DNA of 64,000 nucleotides from Micromonospora sp. C28SCA-DRY-2. GTDB taxonomy: Bacteria > Actinomycetota > Actinomycetes > Mycobacteriales > Micromonosporaceae. Location: assembly GCF_030519475.1 (NCBI RefSeq), contig NZ_JAUMKD010000001.1, forward strand, positions 434,001-498,000, in the 5' to 3' direction. Below, in pieces: positions 8,224 to 16,992 of this stretch; positions within the stretch are counted from its first letter, which is position 1, and every line of letters starts with the position of its first letter. The notes beneath the pieces are model-generated. The model saw nothing but the letters and a program-made list of their open reading frames with translations. It was not told the DNA's origin and ran no database searches. Made by a program: the position numbers and the translations under genes.

Positions 8224-9516
8224 TCACCGCAGCCGCCAGATCCGCAGGGTGTTCCCCGGCGCCTGGCAGACCAGCGTGCCGGACTGCGCGCCGCACCGCC
8301 GTGCCCAGCCGGGCAGCACGGTGAGCACCCGGGTGCGGGCGGCGGGGAGGTCCAGCTCGGCCAGGAGCATCCGGCCGTCCGCCAGCCGGCGCAGGCCGTA
8401 GCGCGGCTGGCCCGCCGGCCACTCCCAGAGCGCCTGCCAGCGGCCCAGCTCACCGAGCACCCGGCCGGTCGCCGGATCGAGCACCGCCAGCGGCCGGTCC
8501 TCCCGGTCGTCCGGCCGGCCGCTCTCGGCGAGCAGCCGGTCGCCGACCGGCGCCAGGTGCGACCAGCGCGGGTCGGCCCAGCGGGTCCGGCCGGTCTCCG
8601 GGTCGACCACCCGCACCCCGGCGTCGGGCTGGTGCAGGCAGACCGCCGGCCCGCACGGGCTCGCCCAGCCCGTCTGCGGGTCGGGGGGCAGCGTCCAGCG
8701 CCGGCGCAGCGACGGCACGTCGTAGCCGGCGATCCCGCCGGTCCCGTCGCCGACCAGCAGCACGTCGCCGACCAGCTCCAGGTAGCGGTGCCCGGCGTGG
8801 CCGATCCGCGGCAGGTCGGCCGCGCCGAGCCGGGCGCCGGTTCGCGGGTCGTACAGCTCCACCCGACCCGCGGGCGAGACCGCGGCGACCAGGTCCACGC
8901 CCCCGCCGGCGTACCGGTAGGCGGCGAAGCCCTCCGCGGCCACCGGCACGGCCCAGCCGGGCGCCCCGGTGGCCGGGTCGACCGCCCGGACCGTCTGCCC
9001 CGGGCCGGGTCGGTGCGTCTCCAGCAGCACCCCGCCGCCCGCCACGGCCAGGGCCCGGCCCGGTCGCTGCCACCGCAGCTCGCCGGCGTCCAGGGTGATG
9101 GCGCTGGTGGACGCGTCGTCGCCGGCGGACGACGCGGTGCTGACCAGGAGCAGGTCGTCGTGCACGGTCAGCCCCATCGGGACGTCGTCGTCCGGCAGCG
9201 CCCGGCGCCAGAGCGGTTCCCCGTCCGGCAGCCGGTACGCGACCAGTTCCCGGGCGGTGCCGTCGGCCGGCAGCAGCCCCTGCAGGACCAGCAGCCGGTC
9301 ACCGAGCAGGAGGAAGTCCGCCGGATCGGTCGCGGGCACGCTCACCGTCGGCGGGCCCGCCGGTGGGGCCGCCCCGGCGGTGAGCGTGCCCAGGGCGAGC
9401 AGGAGCGGCAGCGCCGCCCGCCACCAGCGGGCCGGCGGCCGGGGCCGGCCGCCGGCGGGCTCGGGCTCGGGGTCGCGTGGCCGTTCCCCCAGGTCGATGA
9501 CCACGTCGCCGGTCAT
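8224..9516 (-). CDS. Membrane-anchored PQQ-type beta-propeller protein
   Basis: A 430-residue protein with a short cytoplasmic N-terminus (VIDLGERP motif), one membrane helix near residues 34-52 and an extracytoplasmic PQQ-like propeller. Blade motifs recur: AVDPATGAPGW, LYDPRTGARLG, VVDPETGRTRWAD and VLDPATGRVLG. There is no sign of a quinoprotein active site, so a structural or ligand-binding role is more likely than dehydrogenase activity. The ATG overlaps the stop of the upstream paralogue (ATGA), so the pair is coupled. The paralogue has the same IDLGE start, helix and propeller layout, and the two arose by duplication. Confidence 0.85.
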   Translation of the reverse strand: MTGDVVIDLGERPRDPEPEPAGGRPRPPARWWRAALPLLLALGTLTAGAAPPAGPPTVSVPATDPADFLLLGDRLLVLQGLLPADGTARELVAYRLPDGEPLWRRALPDDDVPMGLTVHDDLLLVSTASSAGDDASTSAITLDAGELRWQRPGRALAVAGGGVLLETHRPGPGQTVRAVDPATGAPGWAVPVAAEGFAAYRYAGGGVDLVAAVSPAGRVELYDPRTGARLGAADLPRIGHAGHRYLELVGDVLLVGDGTGGIAGYDVPSLRRRWTLPPDPQTGWASPCGPAVCLHQPDAGVRVVDPETGRTRWADPRWSHLAPVGDRLLAESGRPDDREDRPLAVLDPATGRVLGELGRWQALWEWPAGQPRYGLRRLADGRMLLAELDLPAARTRVLTVLPGWARRCGAQSGTLVCQAPGNTLRIWRLR

Positions 9517-10820
9517 CCGGGCAGCCGCCGCACCAGGAAGCCGTCGCGCAGTCGGCGACAGAGGATCAGGTCCCCGTCGACCTGGCAGTCCCCCGCCACG
9601 TCCCGGAGCACGTCGTGCCCCCGCGCCCGGCCGGTGGCGGCGTCCAGTTCGGCGACCAGCAGCCCGCCGCCCGGTGCCGGCCGGGTCCCGACAACCCGTT
9701 GCTCCGCCGTCCGGGACGGCACCAGCTGCCAGGCGCCGAGGTCGGCGAGTTGCCGGCCGGTCGCCACGTCGACCACCACCACCCGGTCCGTCCCGGACGA
9801 GGTGGTCGTGAACCCGAGCATCCGGCCGTCCCGCTCGGGCAGCAGGCCGGTCCAGCCCGCGTCGGCCCAGCGCTCCTGGCCGGTGGCCGGGTCGAGCGCC
9901 CGGATCCCGCCGGTCCGGCCGGCGGCGCAGAGCAGGTCGCCGCACGGGTGGAGGTAGGCGGTCAGCGGAAGGTCCACCTCCCAGCGCCGCCGCAGCCCGT
10001 CCAGTTCGTACCCGGCCACCCGGCCCGTCTGGCGGTCGATGGCCACCAGCAGGTCCCCCACGACCTGGCGGTCCGTCGAGGCCGGCAGGGCGGGCAGCTC
10101 CTCCCGGCGCAGCCGGGCGCCGGTGCCGGCGTCGTAGACCTCGACCGCGCCGTCGGCCGGGACCAGCACGAGCTGCTCGATGAGGCCGTCGCGGCCCTGG
10201 TAGCTCACCCCCTCCGGCGGGACCGGCAGCGACCACAGCGCCCGGCCCGAGGCGAGGTCCACCGACCGGACCCGGCCCGGGCTGTCCAGGCCGCCGGTCT
10301 CCAGCAGCAGCCGCCCGGCGGCGTCCAGCCGGGCCAGGCCGGGCTGCCGCCAGCGCAGCCGCCCGGTGTCGGCGTCGAAGACCATGGTGTCGCCGCCCCG
10401 GAAGCCGTTGAGCCCGGCCGCGGAGAGCAGCAACAGGCCGTCGCGCACCTCGAGCCCCCAGAGCTGTCCGGCCCCCGGCAGCGGCACCCGCCACAGCGGG
10501 GCGGGTCGCTGCGGGGTGGCCGTCGCCCGCTCGGGGAGCGGGTAGGCGACCAGGTCACGGGTGCCGTCGGTGACCCCTTCGGCGGGCTGCGCGACGTAGA
10601 GCCGGCCGCCGGCGACGAAGGCGTCCGCGGCGGCGGAGCCCGGCACGACGGCCGCGACGCGGGCCGGCGGCGGCGTCGCTCCGGCCGCCGTGGCCAGCAC
10701 CAACGCCAGCACCACGGCGCTCCGCAGTGGACGACCGGCCGGCCGGAGCGGCCGGCGGACCGGCCGGGACCGTTCGGGCTCCGGCGGGTCGCGCAGCTCA
10801 CCGAGGTCGATCAGCGTCAC
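9513..10820 (-). CDS. Membrane-anchored PQQ-type beta-propeller protein (paralogue)
   Basis: A 435-residue paralogue of the following gene. It starts VTLIDLGELRDPPEPERS, has an Arg-rich stretch and a membrane helix (about residues 35-52), then propeller repeats such as VFDADTGRLRW, VYDAGTGARLR and ALDPATGQERWAD. GTG is chosen because GGAGG lies 5 nt upstream and the start aligns with the paralogue. An open frame reaches far upstream but reads antisense through the neighbouring membrane-protein gene and is not coding. It is divergent from a GT-C-like membrane protein, with 96 bp between them. Confidence 0.85.
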   Translation of the reverse strand: MTLIDLGELRDPPEPERSRPVRRPLRPAGRPLRSAVVLALVLATAAGATPPPARVAAVVPGSAAADAFVAGGRLYVAQPAEGVTDGTRDLVAYPLPERATATPQRPAPLWRVPLPGAGQLWGLEVRDGLLLLSAAGLNGFRGGDTMVFDADTGRLRWRQPGLARLDAAGRLLLETGGLDSPGRVRSVDLASGRALWSLPVPPEGVSYQGRDGLIEQLVLVPADGAVEVYDAGTGARLRREELPALPASTDRQVVGDLLVAIDRQTGRVAGYELDGLRRRWEVDLPLTAYLHPCGDLLCAAGRTGGIRALDPATGQERWADAGWTGLLPERDGRMLGFTTTSSGTDRVVVVDVATGRQLADLGAWQLVPSRTAEQRVVGTRPAPGGGLLVAELDAATGRARGHDVLRDVAGDCQVDGDLILCRRLRDGFLVRRLPG

Positions 10821-10902
10821 GTCGTCCTCCCCGTCGGCCCGCGTCCGTCCGGCAAACCGGCCGTGGCCGTACCGGGCCGGCAAATGCGACGCATCACGCC
10901 TG

Positions 10903-10917
10903 TACGATGGCGCGTCG
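10903..10917 (+). promoter_or_regulatory. Probable leaderless promoter of the first GT-C-like gene
   Basis: TACGAT at 10903-10908 fits the actinobacterial -10 pattern TANNNT and ends 8 nt before the GTG start. No ribosome-binding site is seen, so the transcript probably starts at or next to the start codon. Confidence 0.5.
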
Positions 10918-12767
10918 TGGCTGCGCCGATGGTAGACCCCGTACCGACCCGAGTCGCCGACCCAGTCGCGGCGCCGCCGTCCCGGCGTACCCGCTGGCGG
11001 CCGGCCCGCGCCGACGTGCTGGCCGTGGCCGCCTACCTGGCGCTCGGCGTGCTCGTCTGCCTCAACTACTGGGTGGACGTGCAGCACCGGGTCTCCTCGC
11101 ACCTGCCCACCGACCACAGCTGGTTCGAGTGGCTCTTCTCGCACGGCGCGTACTCGGTGCGGCACCTGGAGAACCCGCTCTTCACCACCCGCCAGAACGC
11201 CCCGGACGGGGTGAACATGATGGCGAACACCTCGCTGCTCGGGGTGACGCTGCCGCTGGCGCCGCTGACCATGCTGCTCGGCCCGCAGGTGGTGTACGCG
11301 CTCTACCTGGGCGCGGCGCTGGCGGCGACCGCGGGCACGGCGTACTGGGCGCTCTCCCGGCACCTGGTGCGCTCCCGGGCGGCGGCCTTCGTCGGCGGCG
11401 CGTTCCTCGGCTTCGCGCCCGGCATCGTGCACCACGCCAACGGCCAGCCCAACTTCGTCTCCAACTTCCTGCTGCCGCTGATCGTGGTGCGGGTGCTGCG
11501 GCTGGGCGAGCCGGGCCGCTGGCGGCGCAACGGCGTCGTGCTCGGCCTGCTGGTGGCGTACCAGATCTTCATCAACGAGGAGATGCTGCTGCTCACCGCC
11601 CTGGCCTGCCTGGTCGTGGTGGTGGCGTACGCGGTCATGCGGCCGCGCCGGGCGTGGGCGGTGGCCGGCACCTTCGCCGCCGCCCTCGGCGTCGGCGGCG
11701 GGCTGGCGCTGCTGCTCACCGCGTACCCGATCTGGTTCCAGTTCAACGGCCCGCAGTCCTACCGCGGCCTGCAGGGCGGGGTGTTCCACAACTGGGGCGA
11801 GGACCTCAAGGCCTTCGTCACCTTCCCCCGGGACACCATCGCCGGTGACGAGGCGGTGGAGCAGACCATCGGGCTGACCGAGCAGAACACCTGGTTCGGC
11901 TGGCCGCTGGTGCTGCTGTCGCTGGTGGCGCTGGTGCTGCTGGTCCGCCGCTGGTTCGCCGCCCGGATCCTCGCCGTGCTGGTGGTGGTCTTCGCGGTGG
12001 CCGCGATCGGCCCAAAGGTGCGGTACGACGGGGTGGAGACGGCGACCGACGGCCCGTGGGCGTACATCCCGGACGACCTGCCGCTGGTCGAGATGATGAT
12101 GCCGACCCGGCTGGCCCTGGTGGTGGTGGCAGCGGTCGGCGTGCTGCTCGCGCTGGCCTGGGAGGCGGCCTCCGGCGCGGGCCGCCCGCCGGTGCCCGCG
12201 CAGCGCGCCGACGAGGCGGACGCCCCGGCCCGCCCGCGCCGCCGCTGGATCCGGCCGGTCGGCTACGCCGCCATCGCGCTGGCGGTGCTGCCGCTCGTCC
12301 CGCGTCCGCTGCCGGCGCAGCCGGTCGACCCGCCGCCGCACTTCATCACCGCCGGTGGCTGGCGCCCGTACGTGCCCGACGGCCGCACCCTGGTGCCGGT
12401 GCCGATCCCGAGCAACGTGCACGGCCTGCCCACGCTGCGCTGGAGCGCGCTGACCCAGCACGCCTTCCCGATCCCCGGCGGCTACTTCATCGGCCCGAAC
12501 GAGCTGGGTGAGGGGGTGTTCGGCGCGCCGAACCGGCCGACCAGCAGCCTGATCTACTCCACGATGGACAAGGGAGCGGTGCCGGCGCTGACCGAGGAGA
12601 ACCGCCGCCAGGCGGTCGAGGACCTGCGCTTCTGGAACGCGTCGGTGGTGGTGCTCGGCGCCCATCCGCGCGAGGCGGTGCTGCGGGAGCTGATGACGGC
12701 GCTGCTCGGCCCGCCGCAGCGGGTCGACGACGTGTGGCTCTGGGACGTCCGCCCGCTGGTGCCCTGA
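10917..12767 (+). CDS. Polytopic GT-C-like membrane protein, paralogue 1 of 3
   Basis: A 616-residue membrane protein with about ten hydrophobic helices and a C-terminal soluble domain of about 160 residues. The first outside loop carries PTDHSWFEWLFSHGA and the family-typical NAPDGVNMMANTS; the soluble part has VPVPIPS, GGYFIGP and a closing WLWDVRPL. The overall plan resembles GT-C glycosyltransferases that use lipid-linked sugars, but I cannot assign a substrate. GTG at 10917 is favoured because of the leaderless promoter; ATG at 10929 is possible. Two more paralogues lie just downstream in opposite orientation. Confidence 0.8.
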   Translation: MAAPMVDPVPTRVADPVAAPPSRRTRWRPARADVLAVAAYLALGVLVCLNYWVDVQHRVSSHLPTDHSWFEWLFSHGAYSVRHLENPLFTTRQNAPDGVNMMANTSLLGVTLPLAPLTMLLGPQVVYALYLGAALAATAGTAYWALSRHLVRSRAAAFVGGAFLGFAPGIVHHANGQPNFVSNFLLPLIVVRVLRLGEPGRWRRNGVVLGLLVAYQIFINEEMLLLTALACLVVVVAYAVMRPRRAWAVAGTFAAALGVGGGLALLLTAYPIWFQFNGPQSYRGLQGGVFHNWGEDLKAFVTFPRDTIAGDEAVEQTIGLTEQNTWFGWPLVLLSLVALVLLVRRWFAARILAVLVVVFAVAAIGPKVRYDGVETATDGPWAYIPDDLPLVEMMMPTRLALVVVAAVGVLLALAWEAASGAGRPPVPAQRADEADAPARPRRRWIRPVGYAAIALAVLPLVPRPLPAQPVDPPPHFITAGGWRPYVPDGRTLVPVPIPSNVHGLPTLRWSALTQHAFPIPGGYFIGPNELGEGVFGAPNRPTSSLIYSTMDKGAVPALTEENRRQAVEDLRFWNASVVVLGAHPREAVLRELMTALLGPPQRVDDVWLWDVRPLVP

Positions 12768-12838
12768 CGGCCGGCCGCCCGCCGCGCGTCCACCGCGGCG
12801 AGCTGTCCCGGCCCGCTGAACCCCGCCCGGCCGGCCCG

Positions 12839-12873
12839 CCGATCGGCACCCCGCAGACGGTGCCGCGGATCGG
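12839..12873. terminator. Imperfect hairpin between convergent paralogues
   Basis: Arms CCGATCGGCACC (12839-12850) and GGTGCC-GCG-GATCGG (12859-12873) pair over 12 bp with a 3-nt bulge and an 8-nt loop. It lies in the 165-bp gap between convergent GT-C-like genes; nothing else is seen in that gap. Confidence 0.45.
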
Positions 12874-12932
12874 CTACGGCCAGCTCCCGCCGGCCGGGCG
12901 CGGGGCACGGCCGGCCGGCGGGTGCCGCCCGG

Positions 12933-14732
12933 TCAGCCGACGAGAGCACGCACGTCCCAGACCCAGGCGCCGGCGATCTCCCGGCCGGGGCCGAGCAGCT
13001 GGTCCACCGTGCGGCGCACCGGGTCACCCCGGTGCAGTCCGCCCTGGACCACCACCGCCGCCCGCCAGTGCCGCAGGTCCTCGACCGCCTGGCGGCGGTC
13101 GGCGTCGGTGACCACCGGCACCTCGCCGGTCTCGGCCACCCGCCGCAGCAGCACCGAGGTGGGCCGGTCCGGGGCGCCCCAGCGCGCGGTCGGGTCGTCG
13201 GCGGACCGGGGGCCGATGAAGTAGCCGCCCGGCGCGTCGAAGGCCAGCCCGGTCCGGGCCGACCAGAACATCGCCGGGCTCAGGCCGGCGCCGGTCACCG
13301 GCGGCACCGGCACCACTGTGCGGCCCGCCGGCACCGACGCCCGCCAGCCGCCCTCGGCCACGTACGGCGGCACCGGCCACGCCGGCACGGTCCGGATCGG
13401 CGTCGGGGTCAGCGGGAGCAGCGCGGCGGCGACCGCGCCGGTCCAGAGCAGCCGCACCGGCACCCCGACCGCCGGACCGTCGCCGGGGGTGGCCGCCGGC
13501 CGCAGCGACCGGACCCGGTCCAGCGAGAGGGCGAGCAGGATGCCAAGCACCGGTACGCAGACCAGCGACAACCGGGCCGGCACCGCCAGGTCCAGCAGCG
13601 GCAGCCCGGAGACCAGCCGGTACGGGCCGGGGATACCGGTCGGGGTGCCGTCCAGCCGGATCTGCTCGCCGAGCGAGAGCAGGGCGAACAGCACGCCGCA
13701 GACGGCCAACGCCCGCACCAGCGGCCGGCGCCACAGCCAGACGGTGACCACCACGGCGAGCACCAGCAGCCCCGGGCCGAAGAACGAGTTCTCCTCGGTG
13801 GGGTTCGGCGACAGCAGGCCGGGCAGGTAGTCGTCGCCGAGCACGGTCTGCCGGGCCGACGCGGTGAACGAGGCGGCGTCCAACTGGTAGCCGTACGCGT
13901 GGAAGGGCATCCCCCGGTAGTGGCCGGGGCCGAAGAACTGGAACCACAGCGGGTACGCCAGCAGCACCACCGCGACCGCCGCGCCGACCCCGATCCGGCC
14001 GCACAGCGCGGGCGCCAGCCGACGGGCCGCCGCCCGGTCGGCCAGCGCGTACGCGACCACGAACACGCCGGCCGCGAGGGCCACGAAGACCAGCACCTCC
14101 TCGCCGAGGAAGACCTGGTAGGTGACGGTCAGGCCGAGCAGCGCGCCGGAGCGCCAGACCCGGTCGGGCGCCGGCCGGAACACCAGCGCCAGGATCAGCG
14201 GCACCAGGAACTGCGCCGCCATGTGCAGGTGCGCCCCGGCCTGGGCCACCATGCCGGGGGCGAAGCCGCAGCAGAGCCCGCCGACGGCGGCGGCCAGCCG
14301 GGAGTCGACCAGCCGGCGGCGCAGCAGCACGTACCAGGCGGTCGCGGTGCCGGCCAGGCAGCAGACGACGGCGGTGAGGAAGGCGGCCTGCGAACCGAAG
14401 AGCAGGGTGACCGGGGTCAGCGGCAGGCCCAGGCCGAGCACCGAGGTGTTGGCCATCAGGTTCACCCCGTCCGGGGCGTTCAGCGCCGTGCTGTGCAGCG
14501 GGTTCTCCAGCCCGACCACCGACCGGGCGGCGCGGGCCAGCATCCACTCGAACAGGACCTGGTCGCCGGCCTGGTGGAACAGCCGCTCCGGGCGACCCCA
14601 CTGACCGCTGGTGAGCAGCACCGCCAGGGCGAGGTAGCCGGCGACCACCAGCAGGTCCGGCGGGCGGACCGGCCAGCGGCGCCGCCGGGCGGGCGGGGCG
14701 TCGGCGGGTGCGGTGGTGGTGCCGACCGCCAT
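12933..14732 (-). CDS. Polytopic GT-C-like membrane protein, paralogue 2 of 3
   Basis: A 599-residue paralogue of its convergent neighbour. Conserved blocks are DQVLFEWMLARAARSV, GLENPLHSTALNAPDGVN, LMANTSVLGLGLPL, and in the C-terminal soluble domain GGYFIGP, RRQAVEDLRHWRAAVVV and VWDVRAL. About ten helices fill residues 25-420. The ATG shares one base with the stop of the upstream paralogue (TGATG), so the two minus-strand copies form a coupled operon. Function is unknown beyond a likely role at the membrane with lipid-linked or cell-wall substrates (inference). Confidence 0.8.
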   Translation of the reverse strand: MAVGTTTAPADAPPARRRRWPVRPPDLLVVAGYLALAVLLTSGQWGRPERLFHQAGDQVLFEWMLARAARSVVGLENPLHSTALNAPDGVNLMANTSVLGLGLPLTPVTLLFGSQAAFLTAVVCCLAGTATAWYVLLRRRLVDSRLAAAVGGLCCGFAPGMVAQAGAHLHMAAQFLVPLILALVFRPAPDRVWRSGALLGLTVTYQVFLGEEVLVFVALAAGVFVVAYALADRAAARRLAPALCGRIGVGAAVAVVLLAYPLWFQFFGPGHYRGMPFHAYGYQLDAASFTASARQTVLGDDYLPGLLSPNPTEENSFFGPGLLVLAVVVTVWLWRRPLVRALAVCGVLFALLSLGEQIRLDGTPTGIPGPYRLVSGLPLLDLAVPARLSLVCVPVLGILLALSLDRVRSLRPAATPGDGPAVGVPVRLLWTGAVAAALLPLTPTPIRTVPAWPVPPYVAEGGWRASVPAGRTVVPVPPVTGAGLSPAMFWSARTGLAFDAPGGYFIGPRSADDPTARWGAPDRPTSVLLRRVAETGEVPVVTDADRRQAVEDLRHWRAAVVVQGGLHRGDPVRRTVDQLLGPGREIAGAWVWDVRALVG

Positions 14733-16822
14733 CAGGCCGGCTGGTCGGTCAGCGCCCGCACGTCCCAGACCCAGACGTCCAGCTCGCGGCGGCCGGGGCC
14801 GACCAGCTGCTCGACGGTACGCCGCAGCGGCTCCGCGTGGTGCTGGCGCACCGGCAGGACCAGGATCGCCGCCCGCCAGTGCCGCAGCTCGTCCAGCGAC
14901 CGGCGGCGCTGCCGATCGTCCAGTTTGGGGGTACGCCCGGTGGTCGCCACCTCCTCCAGCAGCTGCCCCAACCCGCTGGGGCGGCCGCCGAAGCGACCCG
15001 GGTCACCGGTGTTGCCGTTGCGCGGGGCGAGGAAGTAGCCGCCGGGAATCTTGAAGTCCAGGTTGGTCGACGCCGCCCAGCGCATCCCGTGCGTGTTGCC
15101 CATGCTCGGCACCGGGATCGGCACCAGGGTCTGGTCCGGCCCGACGTAGCCGCGCCAGCGGTCCTCGGTGATGAAGTCGGGCACCGGCGGGCGGGAGGTC
15201 ATGTGCAGCGGCATCGGCGCGATCGGCAGCAGCGCCAGCACCAGCCCGGCGATGGTGAGCGTCCGTACGGTGCGCCGGTCCAGCGGCAGCGACCGGGCCC
15301 GCTCGACGGCGAGCGCCAGCAGCACGCCGATCACCACGCTGGTGATCAGTCCGAACCGGGTGGGCACCACCGCGTCGAGCAGCGGCAGCCGGACCAGCCA
15401 CTCCCACGGCCCGGTGAACAGCTCCCGGTCCCACCAGGACACCCGCTCGCCGAGGGAGAGCACGGCGAAGAACACCCCGGTCGCGGCGAGCGCGCGGACC
15501 AGCGGCTCGCGGCGCAGCCAGAGCACGATGCCGACGGCGAGCAGCGACAGGCTCCAGCCGAAGAAGGCGTTCTCCTCCGAGTAGTTAGGGGCCAGGTTGA
15601 CGTTGGCCCGCTGGTTGCCGCCGATGGTGGGCGAGCCGGGGGCGAAGAAGGCGGCGATGTCGTTGCCGTAGTCGCGCACCGCGTCGCTCAGGCCGTGGTA
15701 CGCCATCGGCCCGCCGAACTGGATGTAGAGCGGGTACGCCAGCAGCGCGCCGGCGAGCACCGCGCAGACCGCCAGGCCCGCGCCGAGCGGCCGCCACGCC
15801 GCCGACCAGAGCGCCGGCCGCTGGACCAGCACGGCGAGCAGGAAGACCCCGCAGGCCAGCGCGGTGAAGAGCAGGATCTCCTCGTTGATGAACGCCTGCG
15901 CGGTGACCATCAGGGCCAGCAGCACGCCGTCGCGGACCGGCCGCCGGGACCGGGTGAGCACCAGTACCCGCCAGACGATGAACGGCAGCAGGAACTGGCT
16001 GATGATGTTCGGGTGCCAGCCGGCGTGCGAGAGCATGGCCGGCGAGAACCCGCAGAACCAGCCGCCGACCACCGCGGCCAGCGGGGTCTGTACGACGTGC
16101 CGGCGGAGCATCACGTACCAGGCGGCGGCGGTGCCGGCGAGGCCGAGGGTGACCAGCACCACGAAGGTCACCGCGGGGCCGAAGAGCAGGGTCACCGGCA
16201 CCATCGGGATGCCCAGCGCGAGGATGGCGGTGTTCGCCATCAGGTTCACGCCGTCGGGGTAGTTGAACTGCTCGGTGAAGAACGGGAACTCGCCGTGCAG
16301 CACCACCCGCACCGAGTGGGCGAGGAAGAACTGCACCTGGGCCGGGTCGCTGCTGTAGAGCGGGGCGACCCGGCCGGCCGGGTCCACCCAGATCTGGCTG
16401 GTCACCCAGAGCGCGGTGAGCAGGAAGAGCCCGAACACGGCGAGGTCGGTGCGGCGGCGGCGCCACCACCGGGGCCGGGGCGCCGCGCCGCCGGACGCCG
16501 CGCCGTCGGGCTCCGCCGACGGGGCAGCGGGCCGCGCCGGCTCGACCGTGGGCCGTGCCGGGTCGGCGGCGGGCTCCGGCTCGGCGGGGCCGGCGGGCGC
16601 CGTGACCGGCTCGGTGGTGACCGGGTCGGCGGTGGTGACCGGGTCCGGGGTGGACGGCGCCGGCAGGGTGTCGACCCCGGCGCGGGTCGCCCCGTTCGGG
16701 GCCGGCGCGCCGTCCGGGGCGGCGTGACCGTTCGCCGTGCCGCCGCCGGCGGTCACCGGATCGGACGCGGTGGTGGCGTCGGATTCCGGCGAGGACTCGG
16801 CGCGGGTCTCGGCAGGCGTCAC
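14732..16822 (-). CDS. Polytopic GT-C-like membrane protein with long disordered N-terminus, paralogue 3 of 3
   Basis: A 696-residue member of the same family. It differs by an N-terminal extension of about 120 residues made almost only of Thr, Pro, Ala, Glu, Asp and Gly (for example DPVTTADPVTTEPVTAP), followed by RPRWWRRRR just before the first helix. That places the extension in the cytoplasm. The family core follows: DPAQVQFFLAHSVRVV, YPDGVNLMANTAILALG, IPGGYFLAP, RRRSLDELRHWRAAILVL and VWVWDVRAL. GTG is the first start of the open frame; a shorter version starting nearer the helix cannot be excluded. It is first in a two-gene operon and divergent from a lipoprotein gene. Confidence 0.8.
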   Translation of the reverse strand: MTPAETRAESSPESDATTASDPVTAGGGTANGHAAPDGAPAPNGATRAGVDTLPAPSTPDPVTTADPVTTEPVTAPAGPAEPEPAADPARPTVEPARPAAPSAEPDGAASGGAAPRPRWWRRRRTDLAVFGLFLLTALWVTSQIWVDPAGRVAPLYSSDPAQVQFFLAHSVRVVLHGEFPFFTEQFNYPDGVNLMANTAILALGIPMVPVTLLFGPAVTFVVLVTLGLAGTAAAWYVMLRRHVVQTPLAAVVGGWFCGFSPAMLSHAGWHPNIISQFLLPFIVWRVLVLTRSRRPVRDGVLLALMVTAQAFINEEILLFTALACGVFLLAVLVQRPALWSAAWRPLGAGLAVCAVLAGALLAYPLYIQFGGPMAYHGLSDAVRDYGNDIAAFFAPGSPTIGGNQRANVNLAPNYSEENAFFGWSLSLLAVGIVLWLRREPLVRALAATGVFFAVLSLGERVSWWDRELFTGPWEWLVRLPLLDAVVPTRFGLITSVVIGVLLALAVERARSLPLDRRTVRTLTIAGLVLALLPIAPMPLHMTSRPPVPDFITEDRWRGYVGPDQTLVPIPVPSMGNTHGMRWAASTNLDFKIPGGYFLAPRNGNTGDPGRFGGRPSGLGQLLEEVATTGRTPKLDDRQRRRSLDELRHWRAAILVLPVRQHHAEPLRRTVEQLVGPGRRELDVWVWDVRALTDQPA

Positions 16823-16946
16823 AGTCGGCGGAGTCTACCGGAGCGGGAAAATGTCCCCAAAGCCACCGCGAGGTCCCTTGTGGTGGCTCGGCTGGCGGCG
16901 GTGGGACGGGGTGCGAGCCGCCGCGTCCGGCTGACCGGACATCTCG

Positions 16947-16952
16947 TACTAT
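16947..16952 (+). promoter_or_regulatory. -10 element of the lipoprotein gene
   Basis: TACTAT is a good TANNNT -10. It overlaps an in-frame ATG at 16951, which argues that this ATG is not the true start; the transcript should begin near 16959. Confidence 0.5.
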
Positions 16953-16992
16953 GGCGCTTTCACGACGGCAGCTCGACCGAGGGGGCGTACAG

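Noticed and set aside
9513-12908. A very long minus-strand frame joining the propeller gene with sequence antisense to the first GT-C-like gene.
   Set aside because: The upstream two thirds is low-complexity antisense reading; a GTG with a good GGAGG at 10820 starts the real gene.
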